Source: Mycolicibacterium neoaurum
GTDB taxonomy: Bacteria > Actinomycetota > Actinomycetes > Mycobacteriales > Mycobacteriaceae
DNA: 64,000 nt
Direction: 5' to 3'
Assembly (NCBI RefSeq): GCF_036946495.1
Contig: NZ_JAQIIX010000002.1
Location: forward strand, 930,001-994,000
Of this stretch, positions 8,411-17,608 are shown piece after piece. The notes under the pieces are model-generated. The model was not told the DNA's origin. It did no database searches and worked only from the letters and a program-made list of their open reading frames with translations. Numbering within the stretch: position 1 is the first letter of the stretch; each line of letters opens with the position of its first letter. The position numbers were made by a program, and so were the translations under genes.

Positions 8411-9025
8411 TCATCGATGACCGTCCGTCAGCCGTGTGAACAATCGGTCGTGCAGACGACTCAACGTCTCGACGAAATCCGTCGATTCCGGATTCAGCAG
8501 CCACGCATAGGAGTATCCGATGGCTGCGGCGGTCAGCTCCGATGCGATCTCGTCGGCGTCACAGTCCGGCGCCACCGAACCATCAGCCTGCCCGTCGAGA
8601 ATCGCCTGGCGAAGTCCGGTGCGCGTCCGCGCGAGCCATCCCTCGATGCGCGGCCGGAGGATGTCGTGGTCATGCAAGGCCTCGAAATTCAGCGTCAGCG
8701 CCGCGCGCAACAACCGTGGGTCCTCTGCGGCGAATTCACGCAGCGCCATCACCGGTGCGAGCACTCTCTGCAGACCCGATGCATCCGGCTCGGGCCCGAC
8801 CTCGATGCGCCGCTCGTACTCCTGGAGCACCGTCTCCAGCAACGCCTCCTTGGACCCGAACCGTTCGCGCACCATGGCCCGGCTGTAGCCCGCCCTGATG
8901 CCGATCTCCTGGGCTGTCGCGTTGTTGTATCCCTTCTCGGCGATGAGTTCGATTGCGGCTTCGGCAAGTCGGCGCGAGGACTCCTCGACGCGTTGCCGCT
9001 GCGAACGGCGCGACTCGGTGCTCAT
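8411..9025 (-). CDS. TetR-family transcriptional regulator
   Basis: 204 residues. N-terminal helix-turn-helix is clear: AAIELIAEKGYNNATAQEIGIRAGYSRAMVRERFGSK across about residues 22-65. The rest is a helical ligand-binding domain of the usual length. It lies between the phosphotransferase and MOSC-reductase genes; a dyad at 7264-7285 is a possible target. Ligand unknown. Confidence 0.88.
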   Translation of the reverse strand: MSTESRRSQRQRVEESSRRLAEAAIELIAEKGYNNATAQEIGIRAGYSRAMVRERFGSKEALLETVLQEYERRIEVGPEPDASGLQRVLAPVMALREFAAEDPRLLRAALTLNFEALHDHDILRPRIEGWLARTRTGLRQAILDGQADGSVAPDCDADEIASELTAAAIGYSYAWLLNPESTDFVETLSRLHDRLFTRLTDGHR

Positions 9026-9119
9026 CGCCTCACCTGGACGGTTCTGCAGAGATACATCCGCGAGATTCTAGCCACCTGCCACGACCCCGCGGACGGAGCG
9101 AGCGCGCTGCGCACCGGCT

Positions 9120-10895
9120 CTACATGTCCAGCACCACAGCCCCGACCGGGCGCGCGCAGCACGGCAACACATTTCCGTCGGCGGGTGGTTCGAGCGGGTC
9201 CGGGTCATAGCTGACCTCACCGGCGAGCAGGCCCGTTTCGCAGGTGTGGCAGACCCCGGTGCGACATGACCATCTGGTCGGCACGTCACAGGCCTCGGCG
9301 ATCTCCAGCAGACTGTTGTAACGCCGACTCCAGGGCACGGTCAACGCGCTACGGGCGAAGGACACCGCAGGACCCGAGCCGGTCTCGGCGGGCGGGTGCA
9401 CACCGACCGACCCCACCCCCGCCACGCCGGGATTGACCGCGGCGGCGGCGCCGAAGGTCTCGGTGCGCAATCGCCCGGTGCCGACACCGAATTGCTCCAG
9501 TCCGGCCACCAGATCCTTCATGAAACCGGTTGGACCACAGGCATATATGTCTCCGCTCAGCGGAACACCCAGTCCGCGCAGTGTTTCCACGGATATCCGT
9601 CCGGCGCCGTCATAGTCGACACCCAGACGATCCGACGCACCCGGGCGGCTGTAGAACGTGTGGCTGTGCGCACCGAGCAGTCGCTCGATCAACGTCCGGA
9701 TCTCCTCGGCGAAGACGTGTTCCCCACCGTCACGCGACCCGTGAATCCACCAGATCTCGCGCGCCGAACGGTGTTCGGCGAGCATATGCAGCATCGACAA
9801 CAGTGGTGTCACACCGATACCGGCCGACAGCAGCACCACCGGGTCCGCACCGTCGTTGAGGCTGAACGCACCACGCGGCGCGGCCACATCCACGACATCG
9901 CCCACCCCCACCCGAGTGTGCAGGTATTCCCCGGCTGCGCCACCGGTGAGGCGTTTGACGGCGACTCGGAACTCCGATGACCCCGGCAGATTGGACAGTG
10001 AATAGCTGCGGATGACCGGCGGCCCGACCTGCGGCATCAGGCGCACGGTGATGTATTGCCCCGGCCGCCATACCGGCAGTGTGTCCCCGTCGCGATCGCC
10101 CAACGTCAGCACGACGATATCGGCGCCCGCAGGTTCCAGGGTGCGCACCGTGAGTCCACGGAACCCGGTCCATGCCTGGGGCGAAGCCGCGGCCGAGGTC
10201 AGGCCGGGGTTACCGGTGGAATGGGGCCGCTGCTCGGCCCGCTCGGCGAGCGCGCGCAGTGACCGTTGCCAACCCGGGCTCAGCGCAGGGATCCGCAGCG
10301 CCCGCGCGAGCAGTTCGGGGGAATGGCCGGGAAGGTAGAGCAGGGCATCGATCTCGGCCACCGACACCTGCTCGGGATCGGCAGCGACCTTGGTGATCAG
10401 CTGCCCGGCCTGCACCTCGCCCTCCTCGATGACGCGGCAGTAGAAACCCGGGCGGCGGTCGGCGACCAGCAGCGCCGCCATGCGTGGCTCACCGAGTCGG
10501 AGCCCGACGCGGTAGCAGGTGACCCGCGGTTGGGTGACCTCCAGCACCACCGCCCCGACGCGGAATCTGTCCCCGATGCACACCTCGTCGTCGGCGAGGC
10601 CCGAGACCGTGAAGTTCTCACCGAAATGCCCCGGCCGCAAGTCATCTCGATCCAGCACCGTCGACCAGTGCTCATATGATCCGAGCTGATACACCAGGAC
10701 CGCACGCTGTTCGCCACCGTGCCCGACCAGGTCACCCTGCCCATCACCGTCGATATTGAACCTGCGCACCGTGACCGGCCCAGACACCGGCGTCTTGTAC
10801 ACCGCGGTTCTCACAACCCTGCCCTGCCACGGCACATCCTGGGGCATACCGACATTGATCGACACCAACCTCGGATCCCGCGCGGTGTCCGGCAT
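9120..10895 (-). CDS. MOSC domain fused to ferredoxin-type oxidoreductase (FAD/NAD + 2Fe-2S)
   Basis: 591 residues in three parts. Residues 1-220: YiiM-like MOSC domain with VGHGGEQRAVLVY, RPGHFGENFTVSG and QPRVTCYRV, whose Cys is the usual molybdenum-cofactor sulfur ligand position. Residues ~240-480: ferredoxin-reductase module with RSYSLSN (flavin), LLSAGIGVTPLLSM (NAD-binding) and YACGPTGFM. Residues ~500-591: plant-type 2Fe-2S domain with CRTGVCHTC and a fourth Cys near the end. The enzyme could pass electrons from NAD(P)H via FAD and Fe-S to a substrate bound at the MOSC domain, as in N-hydroxylated-compound reduction systems (inference). Nine bases after an isochorismatase-like gene, so probably one operon. 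Confidence 0.85.
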   Translation of the reverse strand: MPDTARDPRLVSINVGMPQDVPWQGRVVRTAVYKTPVSGPVTVRRFNIDGDGQGDLVGHGGEQRAVLVYQLGSYEHWSTVLDRDDLRPGHFGENFTVSGLADDEVCIGDRFRVGAVVLEVTQPRVTCYRVGLRLGEPRMAALLVADRRPGFYCRVIEEGEVQAGQLITKVAADPEQVSVAEIDALLYLPGHSPELLARALRIPALSPGWQRSLRALAERAEQRPHSTGNPGLTSAAASPQAWTGFRGLTVRTLEPAGADIVVLTLGDRDGDTLPVWRPGQYITVRLMPQVGPPVIRSYSLSNLPGSSEFRVAVKRLTGGAAGEYLHTRVGVGDVVDVAAPRGAFSLNDGADPVVLLSAGIGVTPLLSMLHMLAEHRSAREIWWIHGSRDGGEHVFAEEIRTLIERLLGAHSHTFYSRPGASDRLGVDYDGAGRISVETLRGLGVPLSGDIYACGPTGFMKDLVAGLEQFGVGTGRLRTETFGAAAAVNPGVAGVGSVGVHPPAETGSGPAVSFARSALTVPWSRRYNSLLEIAEACDVPTRWSCRTGVCHTCETGLLAGEVSYDPDPLEPPADGNVLPCCARPVGAVVLDM

Positions 10896-10904
10896 GACGG
10901 GCCA

Positions 10905-11564
10905 TCAACCCTGCCGGCGTGCCATCGCCGCCACGATCTCGGCGGTGTCCGGTACCGCATGCGCGAGATAGGCGAAATTCACCAGTGCGGCCTGATATCC
11001 GTCACCACGCACCGGATGTCGCGGACCGGCGGTCGCATCGCGGACGACGGCAACCTCGAAACCCTGCTCCAGCAGATCTCGCAGATGCGACTCGACGCAT
11101 ATGTTGGCGAGCATCCCGCACAGGATCACCCGCTGCACTCGCCGCTTGCGCAACTGCAGAACCAGATCGTTGGTCTGCGGACCCCACACCTTGTGCGGAC
11201 TGACCACGGTGGTCGCCGCGTCCTCGATGAACGGTGCGAGCTCGGCGACCCAGTCGGCACCCGAGCCCGCCAGGCCCTCCAGGTTCAGCACCCCGGTGCG
11301 GCCGAAGGTGCCCGAGCTCAACTCGTCATCCTCCAGCGGTCCATTGAAAGCCCAGCGGTGGTCGTGCGGATAGAAGTAGTGCGGTGAGACGAACACTCCG
11401 AAACCGTTGTCCCGGGCGGTACCGAGAATCTGCGCGAGGTGTGCCACCACATCGTTCTCGGTGACGCTTGCGCCGAGCACAGCCCAGTTCTTCCCCGCCG
11501 GGCTCAGGACATCGTTCTGCGGGTCGATGACGACCACGGCGGTGTCGTCGGGGCGATAGTGCAC
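10905..11564 (-). CDS. Isochorismatase-like cysteine hydrolase
   Basis: 219 residues of the isochorismatase-like/nicotinamidase fold. The catalytic triad can be placed as Asp14 (VVVIDPQND), Lys125 (SPHKVWGP) and Cys156 (LANICVESH). Members hydrolyse amides or vinyl ethers; the substrate is not evident. GTG 11564 was chosen because AGGAG lies 6 bases upstream and the family N-terminus begins here; a longer frame of about 45 residues upstream has no similarity. Upstream partner of the MOSC-reductase gene. Confidence 0.82.
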   Translation of the reverse strand: MHYRPDDTAVVVIDPQNDVLSPAGKNWAVLGASVTENDVVAHLAQILGTARDNGFGVFVSPHYFYPHDHRWAFNGPLEDDELSSGTFGRTGVLNLEGLAGSGADWVAELAPFIEDAATTVVSPHKVWGPQTNDLVLQLRKRRVQRVILCGMLANICVESHLRDLLEQGFEVAVVRDATAGPRHPVRGDGYQAALVNFAYLAHAVPDTAEIVAAMARRQG

Positions 11565-11759
11565 CGGTAGCTCCTGGGGTGTGGATCTGGACGGATCGAC
11601 CGGTCGAACGCTACGCGCCGAAGCGCGTCGGCTCGTCCGATTCTCACAGCTCGTGGCCCCTGGCGGGTGACCGCACCGTCGACGAGCGTGTTCGGCCAAT
11701 CAGCGACGAACAAGATCAGCCTGGCGTCCCTGTGGGGTGACTTATGGGTAGGGTCATGA

Positions 11760-13043
11760 GTGTTGTCAGTAAGCAGGAGATTCAGCGAGACCGGGGCCGG
11801 GGCCTCAGGTGGGGGACGTTCACCTTTCATGCCCGCACCGCAGCGTCCGCTGGCTTCACCCGGGCTCAATGTTGCCTCGCCTATAGGGCGAGCGCCGTTG
11901 TCCCTGCTACTGGTCGAGGATGACCGTGGCGACGCGTTGCTCGTCGAGGAGCTGATCGAAGATGCCGGCGCCGGATTCCAGTTCAACTGGTCGCAGTCGA
12001 TCGGCGATGCCGAACGCGCTGTCGCCCAGAATCGACCGGACTGCATACTTCTCGACCTGAACTTGCCCGACGCCAACGGCATGGACGCCGTTCATCGCAT
12101 CGGCAGCCTGGACTCGTCGATCCCGATCATCGTGCTCACCGGGCACTCCGATGAGCACTTCGGAGTCAACGCGATGACCTCCGGCGCACAGGACTACCTG
12201 GTCAAAGACCGTGTGGACCCGGAGATGCTGCGGCGCGCGGTGCTCTACGCCATCGAGCGCAAGCGCGCCGAGATCGCCACCGTCGACCTGCACGCCAGCC
12301 AGATGCGCGCCATGGAGAACGCCCGGCTGGAGCGCGGCCTGCTCCCCTCGCCCGTCCTGCTGGACTCACCGGGGGTCAGCATCGTCACCCGATCCCGCCC
12401 CAGTCGCCAGGACGCCCTGGTAGGAGGCGACTTCTTCGACGTCGTACAGACCCCCAACAGAACCGTGCACGTCATGATCGGCGATGTCGCGGGTCACGGC
12501 CCCGACGAAGCCGCCCTCGGCGTAGCGCTGCGTATCGGCTGGCGGGCCCTCACGTTCGCCGGATTGCGCGGAAACGAAAGAATGCGCGAATTGGACCGCA
12601 TCCTGGTCAGCGAACGCCCACACAAGGGCATCTTCGCCACGTTGTCGAGCGTGGCCCTCGAACCGGATACCGGGGCGTTCACCATCCTCCGCGCCGGCCA
12701 TCCCGGAATGTTGCTGCAGGGCGGCGGCACGGTGGAGTGGCTCGAGCCCGTCGCGGGTAAGGCGCTCGGTCTGGGTGCCACCGAATGGCCGGTCAACGAA
12801 TATCAGCTGCCCGAGGATCACGGACTGCTGCTGTTGACCGACGGCCTCTTCGAAGGGCATTCCGGTCCTGGCGAGGAGCGGCTCGGCGAACAGGGGCTGC
12901 TCTCCATCGCGCGTTCCCTGGCCGCCCTGCCCGATGCCGAGTTCGTCGAGGCACTCATCGAACATGCGGAGGCCCGCGCGCAGCAACACGGCGGCCTCAC
13001 CGACGACATCGCCGTCATCCGAGTGGAGCGATCACGGACATGA
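11760..13043 (+). CDS. Response regulator-PP2C (RsbU/SpoIIE) phosphatase
   Basis: About 427 residues if GTG 11760 is used; ATG 11829 (MPAPQRP) is an alternative 23 residues in. Receiver domain at ~45-165 with LLLVEDDRGD, phospho-acceptor in CILLDLNLPD and the conserved VKD lysine region. After a linker helix, a PPM/SpoIIE phosphatase domain carries GGDFFDV, IGDVAGHG and the terminal DDIAVIRV metal ligands. RsbU-type enzymes dephosphorylate STAS antagonists and thereby release a sigma factor. Its stop overlaps the start of the CHASE3 kinase (ATGA) and the likely substrates are encoded at 15049-15909, making one signalling cassette. Confidence 0.88.
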   Translation: MLSVSRRFSETGAGASGGGRSPFMPAPQRPLASPGLNVASPIGRAPLSLLLVEDDRGDALLVEELIEDAGAGFQFNWSQSIGDAERAVAQNRPDCILLDLNLPDANGMDAVHRIGSLDSSIPIIVLTGHSDEHFGVNAMTSGAQDYLVKDRVDPEMLRRAVLYAIERKRAEIATVDLHASQMRAMENARLERGLLPSPVLLDSPGVSIVTRSRPSRQDALVGGDFFDVVQTPNRTVHVMIGDVAGHGPDEAALGVALRIGWRALTFAGLRGNERMRELDRILVSERPHKGIFATLSSVALEPDTGAFTILRAGHPGMLLQGGGTVEWLEPVAGKALGLGATEWPVNEYQLPEDHGLLLLTDGLFEGHSGPGEERLGEQGLLSIARSLAALPDAEFVEALIEHAEARAQQHGGLTDDIAVIRVERSRT

Positions 13044-14623
13044 AGCTGACGGTTCAGGGTTGGCAGAACCTGGTGCTCGCGGTCATCGGTACCGCCGTGC
13101 TGGCCTGCGCGGTGGCTACGACGATCCTGGTGAGCCAGGCCGACAAGGTGTCCAACCGGCTTCGCGACGGCGTCCAGCCCGCCCGCGTCGCGGCCTACCA
13201 ACTCCAGGCCGCACTGCGCGACCAGGAGACCGCCGTCCGGGGCTACCTGATCACCGCCGACCGCCGCTTCCTGGACCCCTACAACGACGGCCGTACCGCC
13301 GAGGCCGCCGCCGTGGAGGAGATCCGGGACACCATCGGCGAGTATCCGGACCTGCTCGACGACCTCGACAACATCGAGGCCGCCGCGCAGACTTGGCGTG
13401 TCGAATACGCCGATCCCCTACTGGCCAGTGCGGCGCCGACCCGGGCCACCGAAGAGGCCGGGATCGAGGAGGGCAAGGCCCTCTTCGATCGGCTGCGCTC
13501 GTTGTTCGCCGTTCAGAACGATCATCTGAGCGAAGCCAGGGAGGCCGGCCTTGCCCACCTGGAGCAGATCCGCCAGTGGCGCGACGCCACCCTGGTGGCC
13601 ATGATCCTGGCGTTCGTCACCACCGCGGTGCTGCTGGCGGTGGTCATGCGCGCGGCGGTGAACCGACCGTTGTCGCAACTGGCCGCGGCGTGCCGACGGA
13701 TCACCGAGGGCAACTTCGCTGAACGCATCATCCCGAGTGGGCCCAGGGATATCCGTGCGATGGCCACCGACGTCGAGAACATGCGCCAGCGCATCGTCGA
13801 CGAGCTGGAGATTTCCCGTGCCGCCCGCAGCGCCCTTGACGAACAGGCCGACGAATTGCGGCGTTCCAACGCCGAGCTGGAGCAGTTCGCCTACGTCGCA
13901 TCCCACGACCTTCAGGAACCGCTACGCAAGGTGGCCTCTTTCTGCCAACTGCTGGAGAAGCGCTACGGCGACAAACTCGACGAACGGGGAACCGAATACA
14001 TCGCTTTCGCCGTAGACGGTGCGAAACGGATGCAGATCCTCATCAACGATCTGCTGACCTTCTCTCGGGTCGGCCGGCTCAACGCCACCATCACCGAGGT
14101 CGCGTTGGATGCCACCGTGGACGCCGCGATGCACAACCTCAGCAGCACCATCGAGGAGTCCGGCGCCGCGATCGTCCGCCCGAACGAACCGCTGCCCACC
14201 ATCGACGGCGACCCGACGCTGCTGACCATGGTGTGGCAGAACCTCATCGGCAACGCCGTGAAATTCCATCGCGACGGGGTCACGCCCCGGGTACTGATCG
14301 AGTGCCACGAAGGTACCGGTGAGAATGCCGAGAATTGGGTTTTCACCGTGTCGGACAACGGTATCGGGATCAGCGCCGAGTTCATCGAGAAGGTGTTCGT
14401 CATCTTCCAGCGCCTGCACGGCCGCGACGCGTATGCGGGCACCGGCATCGGTTTGGCGTTGTGCAAGAAAATCATCGAGCATCACGGCGGCACCATCGGC
14501 ATCGATACCGACTACACCGACGGCACCCGCTTCGTCTTCACCCTGCCCAAGACTCCGGTCACCGAACCCAATCTGGCGCCCGGCAGGGCGCCAGATGCCC
14601 AGTTGGAAGGAACCAACCGATGA
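13040..14623 (+). CDS. CHASE3-domain sensor histidine kinase
   Basis: 527 residues. A first membrane helix (residues ~8-30), an extracellular CHASE3 region (~40-175, with RDQETAVRGYLITAD), second helix (~190-215), HAMP, a coiled-coil linker, then HisKA with FAYVASHDLQEPLRK; the phospho-acceptor is about His289. The ATPase domain shows NLIGNAVKFH, DNGIGI and GTGIGLALCKKII. This phytochrome-like kinase subfamily usually works with small Rcp1-type regulators, and one follows directly. ATG overlaps the phosphatase stop and its own stop overlaps the next start, so three genes are coupled. The signal is unknown. Confidence 0.9.
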   Translation: MKLTVQGWQNLVLAVIGTAVLACAVATTILVSQADKVSNRLRDGVQPARVAAYQLQAALRDQETAVRGYLITADRRFLDPYNDGRTAEAAAVEEIRDTIGEYPDLLDDLDNIEAAAQTWRVEYADPLLASAAPTRATEEAGIEEGKALFDRLRSLFAVQNDHLSEAREAGLAHLEQIRQWRDATLVAMILAFVTTAVLLAVVMRAAVNRPLSQLAAACRRITEGNFAERIIPSGPRDIRAMATDVENMRQRIVDELEISRAARSALDEQADELRRSNAELEQFAYVASHDLQEPLRKVASFCQLLEKRYGDKLDERGTEYIAFAVDGAKRMQILINDLLTFSRVGRLNATITEVALDATVDAAMHNLSSTIEESGAAIVRPNEPLPTIDGDPTLLTMVWQNLIGNAVKFHRDGVTPRVLIECHEGTGENAENWVFTVSDNGIGISAEFIEKVFVIFQRLHGRDAYAGTGIGLALCKKIIEHHGGTIGIDTDYTDGTRFVFTLPKTPVTEPNLAPGRAPDAQLEGTNR

Positions 14624-15063
14624 AGCTACCCGAGGGGCGCGCAATCGACATCCTGTTGGTGGAGGACGACCCGGGTGACGAACTGATCACACGGGAAGCG
14701 TTCGAGCACAACAAGATCAAGAACAATCTGCACGTAGCGCACGACGGTCAGGAGGGGCTGGACTTCCTCTACCGACGCGGCGAGTACGCCGATGCGCCGC
14801 GGCCGGATCTGATCCTGCTCGACCTCAACCTGCCCAAGTACGACGGTCGGCAGCTGCTGGAGCAGATCAAGAACGACGAGAGTCTGTGCCACATCCCGAT
14901 CGTGGTTCTCACGACGTCCTCGGCCGAGGAGGACATCCTGCGCAGCTACAAGCTGCACGCCAACGCCTACGTGACCAAACCGGTGGACCTGGACCAGTTC
15001 ATGAGCGCGGTGCGGCAGATCGACGAGTTCTTCGTCCAGGTGGTGCGGCTACCGCAGTTCTGA
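14620..15063 (+). CDS. Rcp1-like single-domain response regulator
   Basis: 147 residues, receiver domain only. Acidic pocket ILLVEDDPGD, phospho-acceptor in LILLDLNLPKYDGR, switch residues VVLTTSSAEED and lysine in AYVTKPVD are all present. The extended loop after the acceptor is characteristic of the Rcp1/CheY-like family paired with phytochrome-type kinases. It has no output domain, so it must act by protein contact. ATG overlaps the kinase stop and is preceded by GGAAGG. Its last 15 bases overlap the convergent RsbW-like gene. Confidence 0.9.
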   Translation: MKLPEGRAIDILLVEDDPGDELITREAFEHNKIKNNLHVAHDGQEGLDFLYRRGEYADAPRPDLILLDLNLPKYDGRQLLEQIKNDESLCHIPIVVLTTSSAEEDILRSYKLHANAYVTKPVDLDQFMSAVRQIDEFFVQVVRLPQF

Positions 15064-15495
15064 GCTGTGGTTGGGGGTGATGTGATCCCACTCCAACCGG
15101 ACGCTGGTGCCGGTCGGAGTGGTGTCGATTTCGGCTCGGTCGCTGAGCGCGTGGATCAGCGGTAGCCCCCGCCCGCGCGCGGAATCGACCATGGTCTCGT
15201 CTTTCGTCCGCCACACACCCTCATCGGTGATCGTGACCTGCAGACTGCCGTCGCCGGAATCGAAGGCGGCGTGCATGTGCATGCGACCTGGCTCCGGTGC
15301 GCCGACATAGGCGAACTCGGCGGCATTGGCCAACGCTTCATAGACCGCCAGGAGCACGTCGCTCGACTTCTCCGGATCCAGCTGAAAATGATCCCGTAAC
15401 CACGCCGCGAACTCCTCCCGCACCTGGGCGGCGAGTTGCGGATCGGCGGGGACGCCGACCTTGGCGAAGCTAGCGGAGGCGCCTTGCTCTGTCAT
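15049..15495 (-). CDS. RsbW-like anti-sigma factor serine kinase (GHKL ATPase)
   Basis: 148 residues. GHKL ATPase landmarks: VYEALANAAEFAY (N-box), VTITDEGVWR (G1 box) and ARGRGLPLIHALSD (G2 box). Anti-sigma kinases of this family bind and inhibit a SigF/SigB-type sigma factor and phosphorylate the STAS antagonist. The antagonist gene lies immediately upstream on the same strand. A GTTA-N15-GGGTAG arrangement precedes the gene and resembles a SigF promoter, which would make the switch self-controlled. The sigma factor itself is not in the window. Confidence 0.85.
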   Translation of the reverse strand: MTEQGASASFAKVGVPADPQLAAQVREEFAAWLRDHFQLDPEKSSDVLLAVYEALANAAEFAYVGAPEPGRMHMHAAFDSGDGSLQVTITDEGVWRTKDETMVDSARGRGLPLIHALSDRAEIDTTPTGTSVRLEWDHITPNHSSELR

Positions 15496-15508
15496 GTCGG
15501 ACTGCTGG

Positions 15509-15533
15509 CTACCCGTTCGCCGACTTTTCTAAC
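15509..15533 (-). promoter_or_regulatory. Possible SigF-type promoter upstream of the anti-sigma gene
   Basis: Minus strand reads GTTA, 15 bases, GGGTAG, ending 13 bases before the RsbW-like ATG. The mycobacterial SigF consensus is roughly GGTTT-N15/17-GGGTA; the -10 matches well, the -35 only partly. A second GGGTAAA lies at 15927-15933 upstream of the STAS gene. Confidence 0.3.
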
Positions 15534-15909
15534 TCTGCAACGCTGCCAGCGCTTCGTCCAGCGTGGCGTAGAGGTCGACGATATCGGCGATGCCCACCAA
15601 TTTCAGCGGTCGGCTGGTCGCCGGTCCGTCGGCCACCACGCTCAGTTTCACGCCCGGCGAGAGGTCACCGTGAGCCGCGACCAGGACTCCCATCCCGGCG
15701 GACGCCAGGAACTCCACGGCGGTGAAATCGACGACGACCGCCGACGGCGAGCTCTGCGCCGCTGCCGCGATGGCCGCTTCCAGCTTCGGAGCCGTCAACA
15801 TGTCGACCGTTCCGCTCACAGCAACCACGCTGATATCGCCGACACGACGTTCCTCGACCTCGCCGACAGCCGCTGCACGGCTGGGACTGGGGTCTTGCTG
15901 GCTACTCAT
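15529..15909 (-). CDS. STAS-domain anti-sigma factor antagonist (RsbV-like)
   Basis: 126 residues, STAS fold: GDISVVAVSGTVDMLTAPKLE, then VVVDFTAVEFLASAGMGVL. The conserved phosphorylatable serine is about Ser70 in the LASAGM loop. Unphosphorylated antagonist would trap the RsbW-like kinase encoded 33 bp downstream; the REC-PP2C protein at 11760 is the natural phosphatase. ATG 15909 has GGAGG at good spacing. Confidence 0.88.
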   Translation of the reverse strand: MSSQQDPSPSRAAAVGEVEERRVGDISVVAVSGTVDMLTAPKLEAAIAAAAQSSPSAVVVDFTAVEFLASAGMGVLVAAHGDLSPGVKLSVVADGPATSRPLKLVGIADIVDLYATLDEALAALQS

Positions 15910-16093
15910 CGATACCTCCGAACATCTTTACCCACCCGAAGGTGGCAACGGCCAGAGTCTATCCGCACAACACGGGCAGACGACGAACCCGGTATCCGAG
16001 GTCAGCTGCAAGGACTGGCCATCGTGCGCAGCCGCCGTCGTTCACACAGGTCAGTGCGGTGTAGTCCATCCCAGGTTGGGGTACAGGTTTCCC

Positions 16094-17608
16094 ATGCGGA
16101 CCCTGGCTGCCCTCATTGCGGCCGTGCTCGTGGTGGCCTGCGTGGCGTGTTCGCCGGGCCGAGGAGTGGACCTGGGGCAGGGCTCGGGGAACCTGATCGC
16201 CGCCATCGCCGGCGAGCCCGACCAGCTCGACCCCCACAAGACCAGCGCCTACTTCTCCTTCGAGGTGCTGGAGAACGTGTTCGACACGCTGGTCGAACCC
16301 GATGCCGACCTCAACATGGCACCGGCGTTGGCCGAGTCATGGGAGACCGCGCCAGACCAGCTCAGTTGGACGTTCCACCTGCGCCCCGGGGTGAGTTTCC
16401 ACGACGGCAGCCCGCTGACCGCCGATGACGTCGTCTACTCCTACCGGCGAATCATCGACGAGAAACTGTCCACCGTCGACAAGTTCATTGCGGTCACTGC
16501 TGTCGACGCGATCGACCCCGGCACCGTCCGGATCAGCCTCTCCCGGCCCACCCCGAACCTGCTGACCAACCTCGGCGGATTCAAGGGAATGGCGATCGTC
16601 TCGCGTCGCAACGTCGAGGACGGCTCCATCGCGACCCACCCGATCGGCACCGGTCCGTTTGCCTTCGCCGGGCGGCAGAGCGGTGACTCGATCACCCTGA
16701 CGGCCAATCCGAAGTTCTGGGGCGGGGCCCCGAAACTGCCGGGTGTCACCTTCCGGTTCATCAGCGAGACCTCCACGGCGCTGGCCGCGCTGCAGGCCGG
16801 CGAGGTCGACTGGACCGATGCGGTGCCCCCGCAGCGAGTACCTCAGTTGGAGGGTGATGACTCCCTGCGACTGGCCCGCACCCCGAGCAATGACTACTGG
16901 TACTTCGCGCTCAACGCCGCTCGCCCACCGTGGAATGACGTCCGGGTCCGCCAGGCCATCGCCTACGCCGTCGACCGGCCCTCGATAGTGCAGGCCACCA
17001 GTTACGGCACCGCCGAGGCGAACCAGTTGGCGATCCCGCAGGGCAACCCGTGGTTCACTCCCTACGACCGGTACACCCGCGATATCGACCGGGCCAAGCA
17101 ATTGCTCGCCGAGGCGGGTGCGACCCCGGACCGCATGGACATGCTGGTCACCAGCGAGTATCCGCAGACGGTGACCGCGGCACAGGTGGTCGCCGACAAT
17201 CTGGAACCACTGGGCATCACGGTCAACATCCGCACGGTGGACTTCGCCACCTGGCTGGACGAGCAGAACAACGGCAATTTCGACATGCTGATGATGGGTT
17301 GGCTCGGAAACATCGACCCGGACGACTTCTACTACGCCCAGCACCACACCGACGGTGCGAACAACGCGCAGAAGTTCTCCGATCCGCGCGTCGACGCCGC
17401 ACTGGATGCCGGACGCTCGGAGGTCGATCCGCAGGCACGCAAACGCGATTACGCCACCGCGGCCACCCTGATCGCCGACGGGGTGAGCTACATCTTTCTG
17501 TACAACCCCGCGGTGCTGCAGGCGTGGACACCGAACCTGCACGGATACGAGGCCCGTCGGGACAAGGCCATCCGATTCCGGGACGCGTCACTGGGTGGTG
17601 AGCCGTGA
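16094..17608 (+). CDS. Peptide/nickel-type ABC transporter substrate-binding lipoprotein
   Basis: 504 residues of the SBP family 5 (DppA/OppA). N-terminal signal ends in VVACVAC, offering two possible lipidation cysteines (about 15 and 18). Family segments: GEPDQLDPHKTSAY, MAPALAESWETAPD, TFHLRPGVSFHDGSPLTADDVVYS, and near the C-terminus the long GYEARRDKAIRF. It should capture oligopeptides or a similar solute outside the membrane and feed the permeases encoded next. Stop overlaps the DppB-like GTG, so the four transporter genes form one operon. Confidence 0.92.
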   Translation: MRTLAALIAAVLVVACVACSPGRGVDLGQGSGNLIAAIAGEPDQLDPHKTSAYFSFEVLENVFDTLVEPDADLNMAPALAESWETAPDQLSWTFHLRPGVSFHDGSPLTADDVVYSYRRIIDEKLSTVDKFIAVTAVDAIDPGTVRISLSRPTPNLLTNLGGFKGMAIVSRRNVEDGSIATHPIGTGPFAFAGRQSGDSITLTANPKFWGGAPKLPGVTFRFISETSTALAALQAGEVDWTDAVPPQRVPQLEGDDSLRLARTPSNDYWYFALNAARPPWNDVRVRQAIAYAVDRPSIVQATSYGTAEANQLAIPQGNPWFTPYDRYTRDIDRAKQLLAEAGATPDRMDMLVTSEYPQTVTAAQVVADNLEPLGITVNIRTVDFATWLDEQNNGNFDMLMMGWLGNIDPDDFYYAQHHTDGANNAQKFSDPRVDAALDAGRSEVDPQARKRDYATAATLIADGVSYIFLYNPAVLQAWTPNLHGYEARRDKAIRFRDASLGGEP

